Under the pieces are notes generated by a model. That model was not told the DNA's origin. It made no database searches and was given only the letters and a program-made list of their open reading frames with translations. DNA of 45,588 bases from Phoronis australis (Eukaryota; Phoronida; Phoronidae), in assembly GCA_002633005.1 (NCBI GenBank), contig NMRA01000629.1, positions 64,001-109,588 of the forward strand, written 5' to 3'. A program made the translations under genes and the position numbers. Below, one piece after another: positions 36,096 to 45,588 of this stretch (position 1 is its first letter; each line of letters opens with the position of its first letter).

Positions 36096-37666
36096 TGTCA
36101 ACTAAGTTGCCTCCCTGCGAATAAATATCAGGGTTAATTCTAAGTCCTTTAAAAGTCGCATGTAACAACATGTCAAGTATTGATAAGCATTCAACTTCCT
36201 GCTGTAATTGCACGTAAGTTTTGTCGTATTACATTGCAGGAGTTGAATAGTGAACGTGTTTTTCGAGGCAGTTGGGCCAGTTTTCTTTCGAATGTAATAA
36301 TTTTGACGACATAAAGTACATGTATACATATATGCACCTGGCACGCAAACCAGGTTCGTTTGTAACGTTAATGCAATTTGTAATTATTGATAAAAGCTGC
36401 CTGTAAGCTGATCTCACGAAATGACCGTTGAGGCTGAGCACCGGATCGGGCAATATCAATTTTACGACCAAAAAGTGCACTATAGTCGGATGGGTTAGAC
36501 TTTCCGAAGTTATTACATGTACATGTTGTAGATCTTATCGGAGCTAAGAAACAGCGCAATCGTCGTGTTTTTGTAATTTTATTACAAATTTCCCTTTCTC
36601 GTCGCAGACTATTTTCAGAATATCTGAAATCTACGCCGTGGACTTTTCCATTAAATATGTTTTAAATACGTTGCCAGAGTGTCAGACTGCGAATGAGCGA
36701 GTTGCAGGTTCGATTCTGCGCTGAGGCCTAATCTCGGGAAATTCTCTTCTTCTCGTCAGTAATGCCTCTTACCTCTTATATTCACTTTGACAAATCGATA
36801 TATGCCACTCTAAGCTACGGGCGGTGCAGAAGTGGGAAGATTCAATTAGTATCGGTGTCTTGGTAAGTTAAATTTTGTAAATTGTCATGAGTGTGCGACG
36901 TGCATGCTCCAACTCTGACGTACAAGCGAATGACAGCTATCCATTGGTTGTCAAGTTATACAGACATTGGTTCAAAATCATGAATATGCAGTCTCAAAGA
37001 AATACATGCACAGGTCTCGATATAAATGAACGTCTTTTGTAAACCATTGAAAACATATGGATATATTTTGATGAGGTTTGACTAAAGTGCCTGTGACCGA
37101 ACCGTGTATGTACATGTAATGCATGAATACTCACTGTTGATCGCAGGGCTGGCACAGTGACGTTGGCAATGGTTTTAGGTAAAGCTACTGTATCTCTATA
37201 TATAATGAGACTTTCATTATCTGGGACTGTCCCAAAACCCATAAAATTGTTGACCTTATCTCTTTTATATGTTCTGACTATATGCTCAAGTCACTGTCTG
37301 CTCAGCCCAGTTTGATTTAAAGGGGAATAACCGGTCTTATGGAGGAGTCGGAAGGCATTCTCGAAAAACTGCTTGGATAGGGAAGAATTCTTGAAGTTAT
37401 AATGTATAAGCTTCAACAAGAGTTATAAACAAAACGAAATTTTATTCCTGTGACAAATCGCCATTTCTCGTTGAAATCTGTCAATTATTCGCAGAGATCA
37501 AGACAGCATAACGCACTCTGCCACTTGCAGAGTTGGGCTTAAATTCGCCAGCTGGGCTAGATTGCGCCCACGAGGTTTCCGGCGAAATCAAGTGCACCTC
37601 TTTTTATGTACATGTATATTTAAACCTGACATCTTCAAAGACAAAAGCCCCTTCAAAGGAGACCAC
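36096..37666. other. Upstream region of the Notch-ligand-like gene
   Basis: Holds the SINE fragment at 36665-36770 and several TACATGTA palindromes. No clear TATA box was identified just upstream of the exon 1 ATG; no other gene seen. Confidence 0.5.
36665..36770 (+). repeat. tRNA-derived SINE fragment, copy 2
   Basis: Reads GCCAGAGTGTCAGACTGCG, then a clean box B GGTTCGATTC, then TGCGCTGAGGCCTAATCTCG and a CT-rich tail. Homologous to 16395-16490 on the opposite strand. It lies upstream of the Notch-ligand-like gene. Confidence 0.65.
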
Positions 37667-38474
37667 TTAAGAATGATTCCATATAAAAACCATATGAAAA
37701 TGAAAAATCACTATATACTCAAAAATTCATACAGAGCTAATACTTTGTGCATGTGTTGGGATGCTGGCCCAAAGTACACAGCTGCAATATTTGCACTCAA
37801 TGACCTTTGGTTACCGAGATATGACCTATTTTGCTATAAAGGCATATTTTGCATTTTTTCATGTCAGTAAAACTGCATTTTTTGAACAGCAAAAAATCAG
37901 ACTTGGAAAACTGGTGACAAAGTTTGACATTGATGGTCATAAAGACTCGTGTAAGGTTAGTAAGAAAATGAAATTTGCAACTCATAGGTACAATTAAATT
38001 TCCAGCAGGGGAGAAAACTCCGAAACCACTTTTCAGGCCAGTCAGTAGTGGCAAGATGTTGCTTAACCTGCCTGCTATATCGGAATATATTTGAAGTTGA
38101 AATTCTCTGTGTAGACACTTCTAAGATTGAACTTTGATAATTGCTTTTAAAAAAACTTGTCTCTTATATATTTAGTGCTAAATGTGTTCCTCGAATTTGG
38201 GCATTTTTGTGATGTGGCCTTACTCTGACTGACAAGAGAATTGAGGCTACTCTTTTAGTTTAGAGATATCACCTAAAATATATGATCGAATATCAACAAT
38301 GCAATATCACAAAAAGTTAAATTTCACTTTTGAGACCCCAATTTTCTAAAACACTCCATGCTTTGTTTAACCTTACCAATAGCACTTTCGGGTTCGAGAT
38401 TACATGCACTTCCTGTCACTGCGAAGAATATGGAGGAATTTCCTTCTTGTACATTTGGTTAATTTTCGTTACAT

Positions 38475-40555
38475 AAGTGTAATCGCGGAGGAAATGTGGC
38501 CTTCATTAGCTGTGTTAAAGACGTCAGAAGTCATCTGAAGTCGTGAAAAGTGCCACAGAAGTTTGAAAGTATATCGGAATTACAGCTGATTCTTGCCAGA
38601 GCCGGAGATAGGAGGTTGGACTGGCAAACCAATGGAAATGCGCCGTGATATATTTTACACATTGACATGAGTTTGGACTTGGCTTTAGACAAAAATTGAC
38701 GTGCTGTTATCCAGAACACAAAGCATATTGTCAGAGGGATAAACCAGGAACAAGAAAAACAGGATCTGATGTCATCTCTCACCCCACACAATGTTTTGGT
38801 TGTAATGGATTTTGCAATGAAGTTCATACCCATCAGTTTCCGTGAAGCAGAGTCCGACAGGTTTGGAAAAATGGATGTCATGGCACGTGGCGGCTTGTAT
38901 CACAAAGAAAGGTGAAAGTCACCAGGTAAAAATAAATCCTCAATTAGTATTCAAGGTGTCACAAAGTAATTCTCAGATGTGCTCAATATTAAACAGAAAG
39001 CCAGTGATTATCAATGTTGTTGCCTTTACCTCTTTTTAGTATATTGATTTACTGTAACAGTACAAGATATGGGGAGTGTGCACTTAATATCTTGTCTTTT
39101 TCTCGCTATTTGCCAACAAAAGCTTGACAGTGATGCATTCTTTGTCTCTTAGTAGATTTTGCACACAAACCTTCATTTTAACTGAAGCCATTTTGTACTT
39201 ATGGATGATTTTCATATCTTTGTGAAGGGGAAATTTCCCCCTCCCTAGAAATGTTTTGGAGGAGCTACTAATATAACAACGTGTTGAGTGGTGTGATTGC
39301 GGTTTAGGTGGTAATAAGATGTAATAAGGTAGTTCTTTACACTAGCTGACCTATTTGAGTTACATAATTGTTGTATTTCAGGTACATGCTTACATCCATA
39401 CTGTAGATGCCTGCAAGCAAGACTTTTTCACTGTTTGATGTTTAACGCTAGATGTGCTAAGGCAGGTGAAACCTAGGGATCCACAAATAACGGAAGCTCC
39501 GACAATGCCAATTGTTACCATTCAGCCGCCCTTCTGATTCATTTGTTCTACATATCTGGTAACACCGGCATCTCCATTCTGCGCTACGACTTCTGTGAAA
39601 GTCAGAACGGAAAAGACATCTGTGACAGGAAAATCCCACAGTTGAAGTCCAATGCCAAGTACTTCGTCAATGAAGGCAACAGAATGCAGTCGACCTGAAA
39701 TATGCGCTAGAGTTTAGAGGAGGTGTCAAAGGCTGTTATGTGTTGGCCTGTAGTGTGAATGCCCCTAAGGTCCTTTCCAAGCACAGTATCCCAGGGATAA
39801 GTTTGCTGACAAACTTTGAGTATTCTGCCGATGGCATTCGAGCATGAAAGGCCTATAGAGTAGGGGAGGGAAAACTTGTCATCAACAAATCATGTAAACT
39901 GTTGCCTCTGAAACTAAAAGTCTTGACTTTGCAACACTCGAGTGTTTTACAACTCGAAGGGTTGAGTCGGGGCTGGTATCCCGTGAACGTCATACGAAAT
40001 TCACATGCACACACTATGGGTGCTCGAAATCTTTTCCTACAGATGCTGAGCTAAATGAGCACTTGGATGTTGGTGCTCATTCATCATCCCTCCAGAACGA
40101 GAATCAGTAGAATCAGTTCGACCACATTTCAAGACAATCTGATGTGTTATCTACTACCACAGCTGTATCATCACCTGAGTTGTCTTGACGTTTAGGTTGT
40201 TGATCAAGTCGCTGCAGGATTAGGCCCTGAAAAGTATTAGAAAAGCGGTCCGCTTCTCTGAGAAGGTAAAGACTTAACCCAGTGATATATGTCCTGAAGG
40301 TGAACAGTCAGGCAGAAAACAACAGCCAGCTGAGGTTGTAAAGATGATGCGAGGAGCCAAGAATAAGCAAGGAAAATTTTCTCCTCTGAAAAGTGTCTGT
40401 CGGAGCAACAGATTGCTGGATTTTTCTCCCGTATGTTTGCCGCGTCTCGAATCCGAAATATTCAGAAAATTGAAGATGATGATGCTGCTGCTGCCCACGA
40501 GTTTGCCTCAAAGAATGACTTGGAGCTTGAAGTCATGAATGAGTTATCATCATAA
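38475..40555 (+). pseudogene. Decayed RNase-H-like transposase/C2H2 protein gene, two exons
   Basis: Exon A (about 38475-38925) reads HIVRGINQEQEKQDLMSSL, then VLVVMDFAMKFIPISFREAE and, after a frameshift, SWHVAACI. The intron 38926-39381 has GT-AG ends and keeps phase. Exon B (39382-40555) has VHAYIHTVDACKQDFF, then SDNANCYHSAALL, RYDFCESQNGKDICDR, SIPGISLLTNFEYSADGIRA, a finger-like CTHYGCSKSF with HLDVGAH, and ends ELEVMNELSS. These blocks recall an uncharacterised multicopy family in cnidarians and other invertebrates. MDFAMK, SDNANCYH and ESQ-GKD-CD sit where an RNase-H-fold enzyme would have catalytic acids. TGA stops at 38544, 38646, 38697 and 39845 and at least four frame changes show it is dead. 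Function is inferred. Confidence 0.6.
38926..39381 (+). other. Probable intron of the transposase-like pseudogene
   Basis: Starts CACCAG|GTAAAA and ends TTGTATTTCAG. Removing it joins SHQ to VHAYIHTVDACKQ in phase 0, in the order expected for the family. A retained intron argues against a processed retrocopy. Confidence 0.55.
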
Positions 40556-40948
40556 ACTGTAGGAAATTATAAACATGATTTAGTTGTTGTCTATTCCTAT
40601 GATATTGTTGTGGTCATCATCATCGTAGCTAGGGGACTAGGGTCCACCCTGGGCGAAATTGGGAAACAAGGAAAATGACGCAAATTCGGGGCTTCCATGG
40701 GGGAGAGATTTGAGTGGTGGCCGTTTGGGGAAAATAATCCAAGCCACTGATGGTCAGCATTGAAATGTTCTGTCACTTTTTACTAGCGTTTTTTGTTTTA
40801 TGTCCAGTTTGAGACTCGTAAAGCATACTTTTTACATAATTGATTCTATGGAAACTACTGAGATTTTTGTATAAGTGATTATCTAGTTTTGAGAATCGTC
40901 TATCTTAGACATGTGTACTGAGCAAAATAAAAGAACTTTGTGTTTCAG

Positions 40949-41103
40949 TACCTCTTGTTTTCTTCAAACAAAATGCAGTTTTTGAAGTGTTGTGTAGAAA
41001 TGCATCATATTCTAAACCTAGCATACCTTCAAGAAACTGTGGTTTTGAGGCCGCCGCATGAACGGAATTTACATATTGTGAAACTTTTAGCTGGTAAGTC
41101 GCA
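40949..41103. repeat. First copy of a 155-bp overlap duplicate around the N at 41104
   Basis: Repeated at 41105-41259 with three differences seen. The first copy ends directly at the N and the second starts directly after it, so this is an unmerged contig-end overlap. Confidence 0.9.
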
Positions 41104-41104
41104 N

Positions 41105-41259
41105 TACCTCTTGTTTTCTTCAAACAAAATGCAGTTTTTGAAGTGTTGTGTAGAAATGCATCATACACTAAACCTAGCATAACTTCAAGAAACTGTGGTT
41201 TTGAGGCCGCCGCATGAACGGAATTTACATATTGTGAAACTTTTAGCTGGTAAGTCGCA
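41105..41259. repeat. Second copy of the 155-bp overlap duplicate
   Basis: Same 155 bases as 40949-41103 apart from a few substitutions, suggesting two haplotypes. On the minus strand both copies are open and read QLKVSQYVNSVHAAASKPQF, so the open frame appears twice only because of the join. Confidence 0.9.
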
Positions 41260-42927
41260 ACAGCACCCAATTTCTTAAATACTGGTTTGGAAAGCCGGTA
41301 TCTTGGATATCACTGAAAGTATTATGTTTTCAATCGTAAATATCCGTACCTGTTATTTTTCTGAAATTGCAAATTCCATTGGCGCACTGCCACCAGGCTC
41401 GGCTGCTTTTGTGTAGTACAAGAAGCATTGCGTGACACTTTGTATGTCCAATAACACGACACTTCTGCTCGTATCCACCGTCCTCTTTTCACTTGCGATA
41501 TCGAAGATCTTGATTAGTTTTAGTATGAACTTTGCTAATAGTTTGAGAGGACTTTTTTAAGCGCATATACAGGGATTTGTTCAGGAGATCTGAAAATGGG
41601 CCAGCATGCACTGCAGGCAGTGCGTGGGATTCTTAGTCAGTTACGGTGTTTGAAAACTGACCAAGCAATGGGTAATGGGCACCCTTAATAAGAATAAAAC
41701 CTGCTTCTCTGAAGTATGAGATGGTGATGGGTTTGTATTATTAACTCATAAGTACATTAAACTTGACTTTTTTGGTTTCTGTAATCCTATAACCAATTTT
41801 TATTTTTGCACCAGCAAAACTGAAAATCCGCGAAGAAAAAATCTCATACAGCTTCCCATGATCTCCTTCGTCACTGATGTAGCAAAACGAATGATATTTG
41901 TTCTATTTGGCATCTTGGTCGAAAGATAATTGCACAATCGAGTAGCACCTCCTAGAGTCTTTTAATCAAACTGACAGTCACAGATTGGCAGAAAAGTGTG
42001 TAAGTGAGTTATGTAAAAAACTGACTGCACAAAAACTATGAAAGAGACAAGATTTTTTATTCTTGCGTTGGGCTGAACAAAGACAGTAGTAACAGATGGA
42101 AGTTAACTCATGTTCCAAAAGAATCCGATATAGATTTGGGAGAGTGATAAAAATGCGTAAAAATGGCCTTAATAATAAGTAGTGAAAATGATGTTTTTGT
42201 AGGCTAAAATGGGAGGACATAAAAATCAATAAATCCAGCCGAACTAGTTTTTCTTGTATGTTATTCTTTCTCCTTTCTGCTATATAGTTTTTTCTTCAGT
42301 AGCGTAAAGCGATGATGTGCTGTTGCTGACAAAATGTCACCTACTTCCAAGCACTATTATTTGCTATTTTTCAGAAAAAGTACAAAGTGGTCGTAAAAAG
42401 GGTTAAAAAAACTCGAAAACTCTTAAAAATTCAGGCTCAGGTTTCTTTTGACAAGGCCAGCTGATGTGCTAAGTTTCAAAAAAATTGGTGATTTTGCATA
42501 TATAGCCCACCATCTGGTTTTTATATGGAATTGCTCTTAACTTGCATATACATATAGTCATCAATTTAAAAAGCTGCGAAATTGTCGCTAATGTCATTCT
42601 AATCAATTGATCCAAATGTTGGTCTGCATAGAAAAAAAATCCCTCAAAATGTCAAGGGAAAGGTAAATACGGATTAAAAGCACGTACTGGTACAAATCAC
42701 TTACCGGCAAGTTGCATTAATTTTGTATGAAGGTTCCGAACAATATGTAATGCAGTCATTTGTTTCCTCGTCAGGGCTTTGCGTGGGTTATTATTTCAAA
42801 AGTTTCGCTGATGCTAAATGTTTGAAATACCTTCGCCAAGAAATACTGTTTGAAGTGTACACTTTTAATCACGTCACAGGTTTAAGAAATCCCTGAAAAA
42901 CGGGACATTGGGGAAATTGCGTTATCT

Positions 42928-43032
42928 CATTGGACGTAAATTTCGCACGAGGACTATATATTTTGCGTCAATTGCCTTCATATAATTAATCGAGAAGGCG
43001 TATTTTCACCCGTACACTGACAGAACTTCAGC
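42928..43032 (+). promoter_or_regulatory. Core promoter of the PAN-domain gene
   Basis: TATATATTTT at 42955-42964 lies 69-78 bases before the ATG, with an inverted CCAAT (CATTGG) at 42929-42934. Transcription would start about 30 bases after the TATA box, giving a short 5' UTR. Inferred from motif spacing only. Confidence 0.5.
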
Positions 43033-43387
43033 ATGGATTCCAAATCTAGCAAAACATTGTTAAGGATGTGTTCCTTCAATGCTTTCCTTGTTTTGATCTT
43101 GTGTGTTGCCCCCTCTCACGGTGAAGCACGTGGCCAGTTCTTTGAGTTAAGGAAAGGGACAGTTCCGGGGTATGCGCAGTTGGTCTCAAGCTCCACCACA
43201 TGGACGCTTTTGGGGTGTGCGTCCATTTGTTTTACTGACAAAATGTGCGATGCTTTTGCCTATTCGCTGCAGACTACGGGTTGTCGCACGTTCTGTATCA
43301 ACGAGAAGGAGACTGGAGAAGACCAAAAAGTAACTGAATGGAGTTATTACGAGAAACGAGGACTCGTTCTAGGAAGCTGCACACCAG
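43033..43387 (+). CDS. Secreted PAN/Apple-like domain protein, first exon
   Basis: ATG at 43033 follows a TATA box. Residues 1-30 form a signal peptide with hydrophobic core FNAFLVLILCVAPSHG. Residues 36-107 resemble a PAN/Apple module: FFELRKGTVPGYAQL, then Cys62, 66, 72, 84 and 88 with the family-typical CDAFAYS and a closing EWSYYEK. PAN domains bind protein or carbohydrate in extracellular proteins. A donor CACACCAG|GTACGA at 43388 (phase 1) probably ends the exon, because the ORF runs only 12 further uninformative codons to a stop at 43425. Downstream exons were not identified. If unspliced, it would be a 130-residue secreted protein. Confidence 0.72.
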
Positions 43388-45588
43388 GTACGACACCAAC
43401 TGAAGCAAACTCCAATTTTAATTGAATACCGCCAGCATGCGTACTGTACTAAAATGTTTTCAAGTCCAAAGTTATCCAGTTCCATTAATTTCTGTGAATG
43501 AGACTCGTTTTAGAATATCAAACTTAAACTTAATTCCAATGATAACAAGAACCAAATTCCTATTTAGACAGCCATCTATTAAGATACTGATCTCATATTG
43601 TTTTGGTCTAATTGGTGATGCAACAAGTGACATTTTGTTTGTGCGGAAGACCAGGCACACAAGTTGCCTCGTTTCGTATGATTTGATGCACGCAGCATGG
43701 TCTCAAAGAAAAAAAGAACTTCCAGTTCTTTGCAAACCAAGAGATCATGTATCGTTTGAGTATAGACAATGTGGAGACTACTTTCATAGCCGAAAGTAGT
43801 CTAAATCAACGATTTTTATTCTTCGAATGGACGTAGATTGCTTTAAAAATGCGACCAATTCAGTTCATTAATTGTCGCAAAGCATTGTTTTCGCCGTTAT
43901 TTGGGTCAGGCTTGAGTGAAGGTACATTGTACGTTCAATCATGGAACAATACGTTTAGTTTCATGGATAGTTACTGTAAGAGTGTGGGTCGTTCCGGTCA
44001 CCATATTCCTCTGAAGCTGTTGCTGTTTATTGTTTTTTTTTTCGAATTGCAAATCTATACAGTAATGATATCAATGCACACATGTACAAACACAAACACT
44101 TAGCTACGTAATTATAAGCTGTTTCTCGTAAACTTCGTTTCCACACCTGTTAGAGTGGCCTAAACTTGTCCATAATTATTGTAGAATATACACTCAGAAA
44201 CCGAATATCATTTTTCGTAAAGTAATGTAACATGATTTTTACACCCAAAAACGTCTTGTTTATACCTCACAGATGTAGTGTGATAGGCTGTTGAAAGAGG
44301 TGCTAAGACTGGAGCTGAAAATGCATCAGACTATTTCCAGCATCCAGCCAAGGCCATAGGTCGGGGCGTACATTAGAACCTATGTCGGGTTTGTTGACTA
44401 ATTTACCAGTGGTTATCTGGAATCCAATATGGCAGAGCAATTTAATTTTATTATGAAAAAATGACATGAATAAAGAAGAAAACAACTCTATTAGAAAATT
44501 TGAAAATTTTTCATAGTACTGTCGCCGTCAAATTCACGGGCAAATGTTAAATATTTTGGCAAAACATTGACTGTGAAAAGGAAAAATGACAATAGTAGCC
44601 ATATTACTGTTCGAATTTGAGGAAATTTTACCGTAGACACTATTTTAAGGAGTCGTCACATTGAAAACCTAGCATTTGACAAAGGTTAATTACTTTGTGA
44701 GAGGTTTTGTGACCCCTCAGTCATGCTTAATTTTTAATTGAAATTGAAAAACGCGCCTTTGAACGCCCTGAAACATTAACTGGTATAAAATACACAAAAA
44801 ATGTCCATTTGCAGGACACTTTATGACAGCACCCTTTCGCAAAAAAAATTTGGCGGTCAATCTGAGTCGTACGTCCTATATCCACTCATGTTAGATCAGA
44901 AAAGTTCCTGCATTTCTTTTTGTTCAGTTAATGTTGACAGTTTTTTACCCATCCGCTTGCATGAGATAGACGTGCAGCCGGTCGGGTAGGTCTTCGTCCC
45001 GCGTCAATGAAAGCACATCCAGTGATGCAGGAACGACAGAGTTTCTGAAGTGCACTCATTAACTCATTAATTTGACACTTAAAAAGACCTCGGTAACTGA
45101 CGACATACCGTTGAACAATGACAATCCCGACGGAGTGCATGTAACTCTTTGTACAAGATTGTCGAAAATTCTTCAAAAAATGCAACGATGTACCGGTATG
45201 TCTTAATTTGCTTCGAAAACGGGCAAACGGAAGTAAGCCACTTCCTTTCAACATACATGTATAGCCCTTTGTCCTTAGCCCCGTTTCATGAATTCTCTTA
45301 AGGCCACTTTAAGACTGGACACGCTCTAAGCCCAGACCCAATGTCTGCCTGCAACGGACTAAGCTCAAATTTCTCTTTTGGTCTAAATCCACCAAAATTC
45401 AAGAGTAGATCAAAAGTGACAACTGCTGAGGAACAAATCTCTTTAATATTTTTTCACAATCTAAATGTCCCTGAAATCAAAGATTTTCAGTTTGAGAACT
45501 GGCAAAGCGGCAGAGACTCGTGGACTCAATGCATTGCGACTTATTCAAGCATGTAAAATGATATAATTTTCCAGTCATAATCATGGGT
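43388..45588. other. Region after the PAN exon: presumed intron, no exon confirmed
   Basis: A phase-compatible acceptor (CATTTGCAG|GACACT, 44806-44814) would add about 28 codons before a stop, but these have no domain character. Frames at 43422-43799, 44928-45254 and 45341-45556 are open but carry no family signature that I recognise. Confidence 0.4.

Larger units (their letters stand above)
37667..42540 (+). mobile_element. TTAA-flanked DNA transposon, about 4.9 kb, Kolobok/piggyBac-type ends, decayed
   Basis: Left end 37667-37692 and right end 42515-42540 are inverted copies identical at 23 of 26 bases. Each starts with TTAA, and the inner 17 bases ATTCCATATAAAAACCA match exactly. Homology stops outside the TTAA, as expected for a TTAA target-site duplication. 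Between them lies a broken two-exon gene (38475-40555) whose motifs look like an RNase-H-fold transposase with a terminal C2H2 finger. TTAA duplications are known for piggyBac and Kolobok superfamilies; which one (if either) applies here is inference. The right arm contains an assembly join at 41104. Confidence 0.5.

Noticed and set aside
44928-45254. 108-codon minus-strand ORF
   Set aside because: Mixed Arg/Ser/Cys-rich text with no recognised domain, and the opposite strand is also partly open. No splice or promoter support.

Overview
The window is eukaryotic nuclear DNA, AT-rich, gene-poor and intron-rich, with short GT-AG exons scattered over kilobases, simple repeats and many small non-autonomous DNA transposons. 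A conserved motile-cilium gene, a Notch-ligand-type gene (MNNL plus DSL) and a secreted PAN/Apple-type protein together indicate a metazoan. The divergent Notch ligand and the kind of transposase relic present suggest an early-branching animal, with an anthozoan cnidarian (coral or sea anemone) the likeliest guess. That taxonomic call is inference, not something the sequence proves.

Layout. (1) About 3.6-17.8 kb, minus strand: a CFAP100 (CCDC37)-like ciliary coiled-coil gene. Eight exons with matching phases can be joined (16197-16353 down to 3633-3749), and a possible first coding exon lies at 17710-17782. The 3' end runs off the left edge. The exons for the N-terminal half are not found, and an assembly join (a single N at 17364) lies where they should be. 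(2) About 17.8-29.7 kb: a long stretch with no recognisable multi-exon gene, holding two gaps, a GT microsatellite, a fold-back element, a CAGTGGCGGAT-ended element, a tRNA-like SINE relic and two weak unassigned ORFs. (3) 29746-36095, minus strand: the 5' five exons of a DSL-family Notch ligand (signal peptide, MNNL, most of the DSL domain). The gene stops at an exon boundary inside DSL, and no EGF exons were found downstream. (4) 37667-42540: a probable 4.9-kb DNA transposon with TTAA at both ends, 22-bp terminal inverted repeats, and a decayed two-exon RNase-H-like transposase gene ending in a C2H2-like finger. (5) From 43033, plus strand: TATA box and first exon of a secreted PAN/Apple-type protein.

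The genes do not form an operon or shared pathway; this is ordinary metazoan gene order. The most informative material is the transposon, the set of MITE families (several present twice in the window), the strong excess of the palindrome TACATGTA, and assembly joins that leave allelic duplicate blocks next to single Ns. All identifications come from reading the sequence and recalling protein families; no database search was run.
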